From: Pogonophryne albipinna
Lineage: Eukaryota > Chordata > Actinopteri > Perciformes > Artedidraconidae
DNA length: 64,000 nucleotides
Reading direction: 5' to 3'
NCBI GenBank assembly: GCA_028583405.1
Contig: CM053246.1
Location: 8,107,605 to 8,171,604, forward strand
Shown: piece after piece, positions 44,232-56,639 of the stretch
Numbering within the stretch: the stretch's first letter is position 1
How the letters are laid out: the number at the start of each line of letters is the position of its first letter
Notes under the pieces: model-generated
What the model saw: the letters and a program-made list of their open reading frames with translations, nothing else
Databases searched by the model: none
What the model was told of the DNA's origin: nothing
Made by a program: the position numbers and the translations under genes

Positions 44232-45389
44232 GGCCCTTTCTCATTTCATCAAATCCCCCTCCTCGACTCCTCGACTCCTCGGTCCTGACCCGGAAATGAA
44301 TTTCAGCGCGCCATGTTGAAGGACATCTCATTTCTCTAAATGCACTTCGAGGACCGAGGATCGAGCGTTGAGGAGGCTCTCTGGATGAGCTATAACCGAG
44401 GATACACTGATGGGTCCTCCACGGTCCTCCACGGCTCCTTCGTGGATGCATTTCCGGGAACAGAGATGTTTCAAAGAGTCGTGACGCACGGCCGGCCAAT
44501 GACAGCTCTGCATGCATCCCCTGGATATTATTTTGAACTGAACTGCTTTCATCGCGACGCAATGTTTACAGTGAGAACAGCTGTGAGGTCCGTGCAGAAA
44601 GCAGAGCAGTGTGTATAATATATATATATCACTCAGTATAACAGGCCTACTCTCTTTATTTGCTTTAGTTTAGTAGATATCTACAAACAAAGAGTCGATA
44701 TTTTTCTAAAACCATTTAGTGCTTCACATAATAAAATACACAACGGCTGTAGCCTGATTATGCTTTAGAAGCTGTAGGTGCGTGTGTGTGGTACAGTGTG
44801 TAGGTGTGTGTGTGTGGTGTAGGTGTGTGTGGCACAGTGTGTAGATGCAGCGGACAGACAGGTCTCAGTTGGTTTGGTGTCCTCTGCTTACTTTTAATAC
44901 TTGTAAATAAAACTTTTGGCCCGTAATTTATTTTCCTCATTGTAGCGACCAGAGAGGGGGGGGGATATATCCAGTCTCTGATAGTGTTACGTTTTAATGA
45001 GAGTGCTCTGTTTGATTCTGAAATTGTATATATTTATATAAATATATACATATATGTGTGTGTGTGTGTGTCCGCATCTGTAGCCTGTTATACCGCACTG
45101 TGAATGAATTAAAAGTAAATATATAAGTCGTCATGAAGATCTGTCTGTCCATCAGACATCTGTCCATCAGACAGAGGGCTGCTGTGCCTCCTGTCATCAT
45201 TAATGGACGTCTCTTTAAAATGACCGCTCAGAGGAGAGGAGTTCTCATTTCTCTAACCGCCTGCTGCTTCCCCTCCTCGGCTCCTCCGCTCGCATCTCCT
45301 GTGGGCGGGACTAAGTCTCGAGGATAGGAGTCGAGGAGGGGAGTCGAGGAGGGAGTCGAGGAGGGGAGTTAGAGAAATGAGAAAGGGCC
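44232..45389. mobile_element. Element with GGCCCTTTCTCATTTC inverted ends
   Basis: The left end GGCCCTTTCTCATTTC (44232) matches the inverted right end GAAATGAGAAAGGGCC (ending 45389). Subterminal copies of GGAGTCGAGGAGG lie on both sides in inverted orientation. The interior has GT/TATA microsatellites (44620-45070). The length is 1158 bp. TSD is unclear. It interrupts the A-rich repeat whose halves lie at 44083-44231 and 45390-45500. Confidence 0.65.
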
Positions 45390-46031
45390 ACAGACAGGAA
45401 ACGAAAGACAGATCTAAACAACACAAAACACAACGCAGACAGAAAACCAAAGACAGATCTAGACAGACAAAACACAACACAGACAGATCGTGACAGAAAT
45501 GGTCTCTTTTCTTGTAATGGTATCCCTTCTGTTATCGTCTATTACGATGATGACTAAAAGTTACTAAGTGTTATGATCAATAGTACAGACTTTAACTCAA
45601 AAGCACCACACGGGTACAGGCAGGGTGTTCAGGAAGTTCAGTTTACTTAAGTCAGCTACAAGTAGGATAACAACAAGAGATCCATCATTATGGCAAACAA
45701 ATCCAATAAGGGGGCTGGCAGAAGACCAGGGGTCCAAAATCAGGAAGAGGCAAGGTCAGAATAGATAAACGGGCAAAAGATGACCAGTGTGCTGGGAAGA
45801 ACACACAAGACGATCAGGCAGGGAACAAGTGATAGTGAGCTGGTATACTGTAGCTTATATACTGTGGTACTAATAAGGAAATGAGTAGCAGCTGAAGGAT
45901 GGACTGAGGAAACCAGGTGAGGGGAATGAGCGGATTGCCAGGGGTAGGAATAAGTCAGGATCTAAAATGACAGGATAGTTATTGACATTCAAAACCAGAG
46001 CAAACAAGATTGTGTGGAACTTTTGACACGA
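45390..46031. repeat. A-rich repeat tail and unassigned repeat
   Basis: 45390-45500 continues the interrupted unit (ACAGACAGATCGTGACAG). 45565-46000 (CACCACACGGGTACAGGCAG...) has the style of a dispersed fish retroelement end. No coding capacity. Confidence 0.4.
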
Positions 46032-46798
46032 ATGGCGCGTTTCCACTGCAGGCCTTGCTCGGCCTCGCTTGGTTTGGTTAGGCCTTATTAGGCCCGGCTC
46101 ACTTTAATGCTGCGCTTCCATTACAGTTTAGGAACTGGGGTAGTTACTATAGTAACGCAGTGTAGGCGGAGCCGTGACGTCATCTTCAATGAGAGCCCCA
46201 GAAAAACAACACAGCCGTTAGCTCTTAGCACTCAGAGCTCACAGCTCGAATATCTGTTCAGAAACTAGACAAAAGTTAAACAAGTACAAACCACAGACTG
46301 CCTGTGTCATGGCGAATACAGTCGCTGGTTTATTTATGTCTGTATAGGCCGTTGTTGTGAGTGTGGACGGTCGGAGCATATATAACGTTAGCTTAGTAAA
46401 GCTCCATTTAGAAAACACGCATTTTAAAAAGGTTTTTCGCCTGCCGTCTGTCTGCAGACTTGTCAAAGCATTAATTCATGGTTTTTACTAACCGGTATCA
46501 GTATGTTGTTGCTTCGGCATCATTTTGAAACGTGTATTACAATTAAATCACGGTAAAATATGTTCATCTTGTTGTAGTTGTAGCCCCCTTGCCAGCGATT
46601 CTCTCTCTAGTTTAGCATGCTCAGTCCTACTCAGCCTGGTTGTTCCTGGCCCTAGAACCACGATTTTATGGGGCCAGAAAAACTGTGAATTAGGACCCGC
46701 TAGCCGGTACTAGGCCAAGTGGAAACGCAACCAAAAACGGGCCCCGCACGGCTCGGCACGCTTAAAGCGAGCTACCCGCTGCAGTGGAAATGCGCCAT
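46032..46798. mobile_element. MITE with ATGGCGCGTTTCCACTGCAG ends
   Basis: The left end ATGGCGCGTTTCCACTGCAG and the inverted right end CTGCAGTGGAAATGCGCCAT match at 19 of 20 positions. The length is 767 bp. A subterminal block rich in GGCCTTGCTCGGCCTCGC pairs partly with the other side. The short TSD is not clear. The style is Harbinger-like. Confidence 0.7.
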
Positions 46799-47297
46799 AA
46801 GAGATATTTTTGGCTGGATTCCAAGTTAACGAGAGCTGCAAGATAAAAATCTAAGCATAATAATGTCTTAAAAAAGCTGAATGAGACACTTTTTCTCCTC
46901 TTTAATCTCAGCGGATAAACATTTGGAGCATGGAGTTTAACATTCATGGTCAAGCATCAAAGGTCCTCCGAAAGTACAACAGTAGCTTTGGGTAGACAAA
47001 GCATCCTCAGACTTGCCTTCATGTTATTGTAGAAAGTTTTCTGACATCCAGAACTCCATATCAGCGAGACAGAGGTTGAGAGACGCAGGCCACCAGGTCG
47101 TTCCGCCTCACTGGCAGATACAGCTGTGTATGGGCTGCATATCAATGATATGACACGTTTCTTTTTTCTATATTGTAGTGCCCAGTAGAGGTATGTACTG
47201 AAAATAATAGGATGTGTTCTGCTTACATCGTTGACTCCTAACTGAGATTTGCAGATGGTGGAGAAATTAACTGTGTTCATTGAACTATCCCTCTATT
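46799..47297. other. Non-coding sequence, nothing recognised
   Basis: No repeat or frame recognised. Confidence 0.5.
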
Positions 47298-47856
47298 GCG
47301 GCTTTCACACCAGCGCTTTTCCCTTTCTAGCTCCGAGCGGGAGCTTTTCTGGTTCAGCTCCGGTTTCCCTTTTCTGCTCCCGCTCTGTTCACACCGCCCA
47401 GAGCTGCCGCTGCTGCGTCATGACGTCACCGTTTACATGCCTGCTTCATAAAATCCAAACCGCGCGGAAATCCCTCACATCGACAACAACAACAATGGCC
47501 GATTGTATTGAAGCGCCGTTCGCTTTGGTTATCCTCTTACGAAACGAAATGGAAGGCATCGGACGACTTTACAAGGGACGACTTTACTTGGAACTTTACA
47601 AACATCACATGCGGAATGCAAGACTTCTTTGTGGTCTTCAGCATCTACTTCAACCCGCCTCGACGTAAGAGAGACGTAAGCGACGGCGCCTCTTAGCTCC
47701 GAAGCTCTTGCCTCTAGACCGACAATTTTTTGGAGCTGGAAGTTAACCGGATTCCGGAGCTAAGAGGCGGCGCCTCTGCGGTGTGAACAGGAAAACCGGT
47801 ACTTTTCAGGCTCCAGCTCCGAGCCGGAGCTGAAAACGCGTTGGTGTGAAAGGGGC
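47298..47856. mobile_element. MITE with CTTTCACACCA ends
   Basis: The ends GCGGCTTTCACACCAGCGC and (inverted) GCCCCTTTCACACCAACGCG bound 559 bp. Subterminal GAGCCGGAGCTGAAAA-type repeats are inverted. The flanking triplets ATT and ATC could be a decayed 3-bp TSD as in PIF/Harbinger. A small frame beginning ATGGCCGATTGTATTGAAGC (47494) may be a trace of an N-terminal transposon ORF. Confidence 0.7.
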
Positions 47857-49130
47857 ATCAGTGGTGCTCCAAAGCCAGGGGTCAGAAGCACCGGGTATAC
47901 AAGACGGAGTGGACATTTTGAGAGATTAAAAAAGTTGTTGCAAAATAAGTCAGCAATAACCCCTTACTGTTTTGTTGTGTATTGTTGCAATTAATACATT
48001 TAAACATTTATTTTGTAGTTGGTCATTTTAAATTTAACACATTTTTTAAATATTTTTGTAAATTAAATAATTCTATATTGATTAAGCCAAATTTCAAACA
48101 AAAAAATTCCAAGCATTACCCCTTTTCTACTTTCTCAGTTATATGTGATAGTACAGTGTGTGGGACTGTAATATAAAGGCTTTGGGTAATTAGAACTTTA
48201 CATTTTTATTTAGTTTTAAGGAACATTTTCCAAGACTTTATTTGAAAAAGTGTCTGATTAATTGATATTTAATATATATATATATATATATATATATCTA
48301 TATGTAATGTATTCATTATATATTATTTCTAGTTTATTGGACATACTAATTTAATTTCCTATGTTTTATCTTTAATGTACATTTTCACCATATGTTTATA
48401 ATATATTTTCTTCTATTTATTTATTTTTCTATTATATCATTCAGATTTCTTTTTGGAAGGCTGCAGTTGATCAACCTCTTATTTTAGTTCTGCTTTTCCG
48501 TGAACATTTGATTATAATATTGATATTTCTGTCTACTGTACAACATTGTATTCTTAATATAATCTACTTTTCCCTGGAAAAGGTATCCTTTCTTGCTTTT
48601 TTCACAGTTTCTTGTTTTCGTTTTTAATAGTTAACTAGTAATAAACAAAGCCTTTGGAATGTTCCCTCAATCACTAATTAAAGCAATAAGTGATAAATTA
48701 AGACATTTTCAATTCCTTTCATACAGATTTCTTTTTTTTCAGATTTTTTGTTGCACAAGTTGAAGCACTATACTCAGTTCTGCTATCTATTTTGGTAATT
48801 TAGATAATTTAAAAGGATAGGGTTACAGTTTAATAACCCTCCTATTGTTGTTATATTTCTCTATAATTTTTTTAAATTATTATTGGTATTTCTGTATTAT
48901 GTACGACATATTTTGTTTTTAATCTAATCTACTTTCTCCTGAAAAAGGCAACCGTCTTGTTGCTTTCTACTTTATTTCTCATGTCTTTTTTTTTTAACCA
49001 ATATATAATAAAGCCCTTGTAATTATTATACAGCTGTTATTGTTGCTCTAGTTGAAGCACTATACACAGATCTGTATAAATAAAATATATATTTTCACAT
49101 GACCTATGCATATTCCATAATTTTCCTCCC
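47857..49130. other. AT-rich sequence with (TA)n
   Basis: Very AT-rich, with TA repeat at 48271-48300 and duplicated TTGAAGCACTATAC motifs (48763 and 49055) that hint at an old local duplication. No gene. Confidence 0.55.
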
Positions 49131-49159
49131 TGGAAGGCACACATAGATACAAAATAACA

Positions 49160-49815
49160 CTTTCCCATGTATCTTTAAGAACAGACAGTAGTGAGGGGGC
49201 GGGGGCGAACTAATGAGGCTGTGGAGTTCCATTCAAGGCCGCTAGGCGCGTCTCTGCTCCATGAAAGCTGCTGAGAGACTGAGAGCTGGAGGAGGGGGGC
49301 GAGGAGAGGGGTGAGGGGAGGGGGCGAGGAGGAGAGAGCAGAGAGAGAGAGACGGTGTTTTATCAGCCAAGTGCAGCCTGGATCGTGAGGAGCGGACGAT
49401 GGGGGGAAAATTCCTACTCTGGCTTCTTTTTCTCCAAGATCACCGTCATTAACATGTAGCCCGGTGCGCGTGAAAAGGACCCGGAGTGCTCTGTAGGAGA
49501 ATATCCTTCTTATTATTGTTATGATTAAAAACAAGAAAACATTTTGGATTAACAGCGGACTTGATTTTGGACTAATTTCTTTCCGCGCGTGTGTTAATGT
49601 TGGACCGCATACTAACCTGAGTTTCTTCCCTCTGGAGTGGAAAAGTGCGCCAGCGTTATTTCCAGCAACGCTCCAGCGTCGGTATTTTTTTTTTTCTGTG
49701 TGAGGGGGGCTATTTGGCTTTTGGATGGAATGCACCTTATCCTAACGGGACACAGAGGAATATTGTCTGAGGTGGAGGGGGAAAAAGCAGCGGATCTGGG
49801 GACCCTGTCTTAACG
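49160..49815 (+). promoter_or_regulatory. Candidate CpG-rich promoter and 5'UTR exon
   Basis: The composition turns GC- and CpG-rich (GGGGGCGGGGGCGAAC, CCGCGCGTGTG), with GAGAGAGAGA purine tracts typical of vertebrate 5'UTRs. A consensus-like splice donor (AACGGTAAATG) lies at 49812-49822. Short upstream ATGs are present and no long coding frame, so this would be a non-coding first exon on the plus strand with a long first intron to the right. This is inference from composition and one splice site. The gene cannot be named. Confidence 0.4.
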
Positions 49816-49819
49816 GTAA

Positions 49820-50410
49820 ATGCACGTTCACACTTTCATTCTGCATCCAGGCAATGAAATAAATTCAGTTTGTGGCTTTCACACTTTGCCAATCTAGCGA
49901 TACAGTGGTCTCATTTTATCACTTCATGATGGTAATGAAGTTGAGGTAATGAATGTATTTTTCTCCACATTCTGCTCGGTGGAAGGGTTTAGTGATGCTG
50001 CACAGGAGAGAGCAGCAGCTCCTGTGTCTGACACTTTCTCTCACTCTGTTCCGAGCGCATGGACTCACACAGCTGCGCAAAATAGCCGGGTTCCAAAAAA
50101 AACTTAAATAAGGCTTTGACCGAAATGGCTGCGTGGTTAATACTTTCTCTTTAGAAATAAAACCCTGCTGTAGAAATGTATGAACTATGCATAACTGTCA
50201 CTGCTCGGCTTGATGTCATTAATAAGCGTTTGTTATCCATTCTCAATCAGTAATGCGTTTTGAAGTAAACATTTGTTAAATAATACATCGAATTCACGCG
50301 GACCTTCTCTCAGGCTGATGCTGGGATCAGGGTAGAGGGGAGGTGGGGGGGCTGAAGAGAAGGCTGTGCGCGCGTATGGTGAATGGAGTCTCTCTATCCT
50401 CCCAATCCAG
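49820..50410. other. Non-coding sequence downstream of the candidate exon
   Basis: Nothing recognised. Confidence 0.5.
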
Positions 50411-50466
50411 CAGGAGGAGGAGGGAGGGGGAAGGAGGAGGAGGAGGAGGAGGAGGAGGAGGAGGAG
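50411..50466. repeat. (GGA)n purine tract
   Basis: Nearly pure GGA on the plus strand, extended leftward by related purine-rich sequence. Confidence 0.9.
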
Positions 50467-50912
50467 TAAAGTTGCGTCCGTCGGCCGCTGCGGGGGCACC
50501 ATCACCATATAAAACTGGATGAATGCGGTATTTGTGTATGTGCGTTCCAAGGACTTTTCACAGCAACAAATGAAGTAGAAAGAGCCTTTTGGATGCTGCG
50601 CGACGTGGCCCTGGTAAAGAGAGACGGTCCTTAATGACATCACCCCATCACCTCTCACACCCAGATATATGGCAAAGGGCTTCTGTATATGTAGCTCACT
50701 TACACAGATGTAAGTCATGGCTCCAGCTACAAAAAAAATCACCTTGCTCCTGATCAAGGCAGGCAGCTGAAACCTCATATTTGTACACATTTTTGTCAGG
50801 GATGATGCTGGGGATGTGATCTGTCGATGACCTTTAGTGAAGATTTGTGTGTTCGTAGCACATGTAGAGGCAGCCTTGATGATGTTTCCAGTTGAGTAAA
50901 GGAGAAGGGTAA

Positions 50913-50953
50913 GGGGGGGGGGGGGGGGGGGGGGGTGGGGGGGGGGGGGGGGG
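50913..50953. repeat. Poly(G) run
   Basis: 41 bases containing 40 G and one T. The minus-strand frame across it (51033-50233) encodes poly-proline and is not a gene. Confidence 0.95.
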
Positions 50954-51033
50954 AGGAAAGGATGGCTCCTGTGGTTCACGCCACTCAGTCCCAGGGGTTC
51001 TGATCTACATAGCTCAGCCCTCAAGGAAAACAT

Positions 51034-53264
51034 CTACTCACCGCTCATCATGTCTCCTTCCACTCTCTTCACGGACTGCTCACTCCTCTGGTTTACACAC
51101 ATCCTCCTCTCCTCTACAGATTCTGTACATATGAGGCAGCAGATTGTAAATTATAGATGACTTTTGACTCATGCAGTAGCGCTGTTTAAATTGAAGTCAT
51201 GGTATTAACTGTTTGACATTAAGAAATATCAGTTTGACATTGAACTTGATTGGCTGAAGTGGGCATATACCACACTTTTTATTATAACAAACAGTGGTAC
51301 ACCCAATATAATATGGGTTCCATTAGTGGTGAATACCATGAAATAAGTATTTTATTATTTTCCCAGTGCCACAAAGCATCTACAATGAGGTCTGGGTATT
51401 TGTTTGGGAAAAAAAGCTCCAAAGGTAGAAAAGCTACAGTCAGAGTATGAGCCTATGACAGTTTGTCCTACAAGTGTGTCCTAATGCTGAGGCAGCCAAC
51501 TCCCAAGGACATGTTCTGTAAAGATGCAGTCTTTATAGTTTACACTATTAATGCATTTATATTAACTTGTTGAGTACATTAGGAAATGTCAGTTTAAAAT
51601 AAAGAGGTTGCCCTTGGCTGGCAATGTGCTGAAGTGGGTATACAGATACAGTTGACTGCTTGTGTTGTAATGACGATTTGTTTATAAAAGGGGCAACTTG
51701 CTAATGGCAAATCATCTTGATGGTAATCTTTGCACGGATGTATCTCCATTTCTACAGTTTCAAATGTTGAGGTTACATTGTCATAACAAATTGTGCCTAG
51801 ACTCCCAATAAGGGGCTCAACTAGGCTAGTAACTGAGAGGCGTTCTATAAAAGAGTCCGGGATATTTACTAGAGCAAGACTATATGGTTTAACGGAGAAT
51901 ATCCTACTACGATAACTCTCTGTTATCCACATCCCATCATACAACAGGTGAAATAACCAATGACAAATGTGTGCTTTAAATTCAACAGTGTGTTCAGCCC
52001 TAAAAGCTGAACACACTGCTTTTAAATCTAAAGTCATTGGGAATGTATTCAGTTGGACATATGGTGTATTTCTATGTGAAGTATAACATCATAGTGTTGC
52101 TTCTCCATGGGACAGCTGCTCAATATAGATATGGTGACATACTCAAACTATAAGGTTTCTGGTTTGATCCCAAGCAAGGTTTTTGTGCGATTAAATTAGA
52201 GATTGAATAAATTGTGTAGGAGCACTGCAGAACATACCATATCTTGTTAAGATCTAATTACCCTGGAATCATTGCGACAACGGAAACAATTAGAATCTTT
52301 TAAATATGCATCTTTCTTTACTGAGACTGCAGAAAATAAATTAGGTATTGATAGAGGGTAAAAGTGGTTTCACCAAGCTGATCTATAGCTGTTTGTTTGA
52401 GAGGAAAGTGCTTCAGTTTAACACTTTGTTTCCTCCCACGTCTTATTGAAAAAAGAAATATGATTCATATGTTGCAGTTAATAAGAGCTTTCATTGCTAG
52501 GACCATAAATAACTTCATCTAACCTCAATGTAAAACCTGGGTGGTTAGGGAATGAGCTGTATCCCTTTAACAGTTAACAAAATAACCTGAAAAGAAATGA
52601 CAGTATATTTAGTTTGATGTCTTAACACTAACTGCTAAATGCAATCTGACTCAACAAATTGGGAAAAACATAGACACATTTTTTGAAATCCTGGTACTGT
52701 GTGGAATTTCTTATCCGCTTTGCTCAGGTTGGTGGGAATAGTATCATGGGAAAAGATAGTTATAAAACAAAATTGATTTAATTTCTTTGACAGGTCCTAA
52801 TGGGGATTCTGACATTCGTGTTGATCAGTTAGAATTATTCAATACATGTGTATTTATGTTTAACAGCCAAGACACAGTACATTGCACCATTCTTAGAGGA
52901 CATTTCTGTTATGTAAATCAAATCTTTAAAACATTTTTTTAATTTTCTGATCATTGTGGTTGTTGTTACTGTTTACTGTCTACCATTTGTTGCAGGACAA
53001 TTAAAATAAATCAAATAATCCTGTACTGGGGGAAATGTCAATGTTATGTCTCAATTCGCACACTTCCCTAAGTACACTGCCAAATTGTGTAATGTAGTCT
53101 CAAATTGTTCACGGTTGCTGTGACCTCACTGGAAGGGACAATGGCTGCTAGCTAGCTAACAAAGATTGTTCACTGTATCGTTTCATGGTTACATTTCTTT
53201 ATAAAATTAAAAGTTGTGGATTTTCAACACCACTTTAATGCTATGTTTCTTTAATTGTGGAAAG
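51034..53264. other. Intron-like sequence, nothing recognised
   Basis: A minus-strand frame of 147 codons at 52037-51594 has no recognisable domain. An imperfect palindrome TGTGTTCAGC...GCTGAACACA lies at 51989-52016. Confidence 0.5.
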
Positions 53265-53320
53265 CTACGGAGCCCCTAAAGGGACATGAAAAAAAAAAAA
53301 AGAGAGAGAGAAAAAAGAAA

Positions 53321-53376
53321 GTCGGGATAACGGGTTAGTATCTCGTGCGCACGAGAAACTAACCCGTTATCCCGAC
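53321..53376. repeat. 56-bp hairpin, left arm
   Basis: GTCGGGATAACGGGTTAGT pairs with ACTAACCCGTTATCCCGAC around a TCTCGTGCGCACGAGA core. Confidence 0.95.
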
Positions 53377-53713
53377 TTTACCTTATTTCTTTTTTGAGAA
53401 AGTTACCAGTGCGCCAAGGAGGAAGTGGAGCACACAGGAGACAACCATTTAATTGCAGACTGTTATCTTTATGTGGAGAAATGACAGTGCATACATTATT
53501 TGAGATATATTTCGAACTCAGACTTAATTTTAAGGACATTTCGGTCAGGGGTGTAGAGCTATTTGTTTAAGCACCCGATTGGCAAAACAGGAGAGTCTGT
53601 AAACCAGTCTGCTTTGATCTATGAATTAATGTTCGTGACTCTCAGAGTAGGCTACCTGCTGCCCGCAGCTGTTTTAAAGAGAAACAAACACTCAGAACAC
53701 ATACACACAGAGC

Positions 53714-53935
53714 CAGTGGCGGACTGGCCATTGGGACAAATCCCGATGGGCCGGTACCGAAGTGGGCCGGTCGGGCCACTCGGCCCACTCCGATCGGGCC
53801 ACTAGGTCCACCGTTTTCCCGCAGCGAGGCTCCCCCCCTGTTGACAGTTCACTAGCACCCCCCCCACGTGGACAGTTTACGGGGGCTGGGCTGGGTGAGA
53901 TTCCCGGGCTGATTTTTTGTCCCAGTCCGCCCATC
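53714..53935. mobile_element. Short element with GTGGCGGACTGG ends
   Basis: CAGTGGCGGACTGGCC at the left and CCCAGTCCGCCCATC at the right are inverted. GGGCCGGTCGGGCCACTCGG repeats lie between. It is a known style of fish MITE nested in the foldback. Confidence 0.65.
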
Positions 53936-54394
53936 ATGCGCCTTGGTGACCGGACATCTCCTTCATAAAACTAATAAAAGGGAGAGTAATCGGGCAGTTC
54001 GATGTGTGTAGAGGTGTGTGTAGAGGTGTGTGTGTGTATAGAGGTGTGTGTGTGTGTAGAAGTGTGTGTGTGGTTAAAACGTAACTCTTTATAGCTGTTC
54101 GAATGAAGGTAAACACAGTGTAGGCGGTGCGTAAAAGCTCTTTGAGCGCTGGTGCTGCTCTTCTCTGAGTTACACGTCCCGCTGCCTCCTGGAGTAACCA
54201 CACACAATGTCCTCAAAGGACATTGTGTGTCGAAATGTCCTCAAAGTGAAGTCTGAGTACGAAATATATCTCAAATAATGTACGCACTGTCATTTCCCCA
54301 CGTAAACATAACAGTCTGCAATGAAATGGTTGTCTCCTGTGCGCTCCACTTCCTCCTTGGCGCACCGGTAACTTTCTCAAAAGAAAAAAAAAAA

Positions 54395-54450
54395 GTCGGG
54401 ATAACGGGTTAGTTTCTCATGCGCACGAGATACTTACCCGTTATCCTGAC
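54395..54450. repeat. 56-bp hairpin, right arm
   Basis: Same palindrome as 53321-53376 with a few substitutions (for example ATGCGCACGAGAT). Confidence 0.9.
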
Positions 54451-54502
54451 TTTTTTTTCTCTCTCTGTTTTTTTTTTTTTTCTCTGTTTTGGGGCTCCGT
54501 AG

Positions 54503-55904
54503 AAAACACCCACATGTACAACTTTTTTTTCTAGTGCTCTCAAAACAACCAGATTTGTTAATGGTTGCCTAGCTTCCTTTTCGTAGCAAAGATGGGGAAT
54601 GTTAATTTCGAGAAGTGTCCAGCGTTCCATACTCAACTTTTTGACAATTTTTTGTGGACCATCCGCGTGCTGATGGTGCTTTCTACAATACTTCACATTT
54701 GGGCGCACTTATGCACTAAAACAGCAAATGTAAGTACAGAAGTACACCATTTAAGACACAGGAGAAGACTCAAAGATACAGCTTGCAAATTACTTTTTAC
54801 TTTGGTACCAACCAACTAGTGTTTCAAAGCGTCTCATGTATAGAAATCCAAAAACCCAAACCTTCAGTGGAACATAATGGAAATATCATTGTAATAATCG
54901 CACCATTTAATGAGGACAACAGACGTGTGCATCCTCAAAGGCAACCACACAGATAAGTCTACCTCCTTCAGCCATGCAATTCTCAACCTCACCCTGTGGT
55001 TATGAAAAAAGAAAAAACTTCCTTTTGAATTTGGATAATATTCAACATGGGGAGCCTATTAACAATAGTATCAAGAGCAAAAACAAACCCCTTTGAAACA
55101 AACCACTGTTATTCTGCCTCTTTGATACTGATGCTTAAATTATGCTCCAAATTATTTGACAGCGCCTGGCTCATGGTTGGTGCACATTACTGCTCTGCTC
55201 ACACTGTTTCTTTTAATTATCCGAATGTTTTAATTGCATAGAATGAGAATCAAACAAACAACTTGCATGCTTGTTATTTGAAATAATGCAAATGAGCTTT
55301 TTGGAAGGAAGACAGGCCTTGTCGAATTGTGTGAAAAACAACAGTGAGTTCATTAGAGGTGATCATGTACGTGGAGCAAGAATAGACATGACTCCACCAA
55401 CAAGCACATACATACACAATCATTTAGAAATGGAGGATAGGGAGGATGCTGACATAAAACAGACCTTGGGGTGAACTGATACCTGCATGTTATCAGTGAT
55501 GACAGACAGAGGTTATAAGCAAGCAGCAGAGAACGTAGAATATACTATTGTTTGATATTTCAGTGTAGGAACCTTGTTTGTCACAAAATTCTGTAGAAAA
55601 CAATTCCTTGTACTGAAAATACAGGAGTCCAGGCCGGGGTATTCTTTCTGGTGGGAGGTCTCTGTTGACTGCACTCTGTCTGTTTGCTGACACACTTGTT
55701 GAGGCTCCAGGCAACTGTCACCTGCTTTGTAAGAAAGCAACTTCTGCGGTTGCTGATGCCGATTTGTGGAGAATATAAGCAACAGAATGTTTGCTGTCAT
55801 TTTGAGAATCCTCTTGCAGTGAGGATATCGGACATGGCTAGTAGCAGAAGATTAATTTATCATGAGAGGTTTAGTGTCACAATACATACAATTTGCATCT
55901 AAGA
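54503..55904. other. Non-coding sequence, nothing recognised
   Basis: Small frames only (for example 54565-54819 +). No gene-like context. Confidence 0.5.
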
Positions 55905-56371
55905 ACAAGGCCGGATTAGTACCTCCAGGGGCCCCTGGGCACTGAGCGCTCATGAGCCCCGCCAACCCACGTACCAACAAGTAACACCACGCCTACCCAA
56001 TCCTACCAACATGACCAATATTTAGAATTTTCAGTCAATCTGGCATGTCAAATCGCACACCTATTTCTCAAAAGCAGGGACGCAGCCACATAGTTCAACC
56101 AAAGCAGGTCTAGCCTTTTGCCCTTTTAGTCAAAAATCACAAGACAAAGATACAATGGATAAGATCCTAAGACAGTGTATGGCTCTGGAATACCTAGGTA
56201 ATATCACTCATAACCTCAGAGCAGCACCCCACTTAATGCCAAAATATGACTGGCTGGCTGTACAAGTACACAAGGAGTTGTATTAGTTACAAACATTGAG
56301 AGTTACAAAAGTAAAATATGTAGTGAAATGGTGTGGTTGCTCAACTAAGTGATCAGTATATGTGATGGAAG

Positions 56372-56595
<224 letters not shown>

Positions 56596-56639
56596 TGAAT
56601 GAGTGTGTATGAGAGACAGTGGATCTTACCTTTTAGAAG

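Larger units (their letters stand above)
53265..54502. mobile_element. Foldback element with hairpins in both arms
   Basis: The arms begin CTACGGAGCCCC and are inverted copies of about 275 bp (53265-53545 and 54225-54502). They share GCGCCAAGGAGGAAGTGGAG and a 56-bp near-palindrome each. The centre holds a second element (53714-53935) and TGTG-rich sequence. No transposase. TSD was not found. Confidence 0.85.

Noticed and set aside
50233..51033. 266-codon minus-strand open frame
   Set aside because: It runs through poly(C) and (TCC)n on the minus strand, giving poly-Pro and poly-Leu, with no other support.
51594..52037. 147-codon minus-strand open frame
   Set aside because: No recognisable domain, no promoter or splice context, and AT-rich intron-like surroundings; probably chance.
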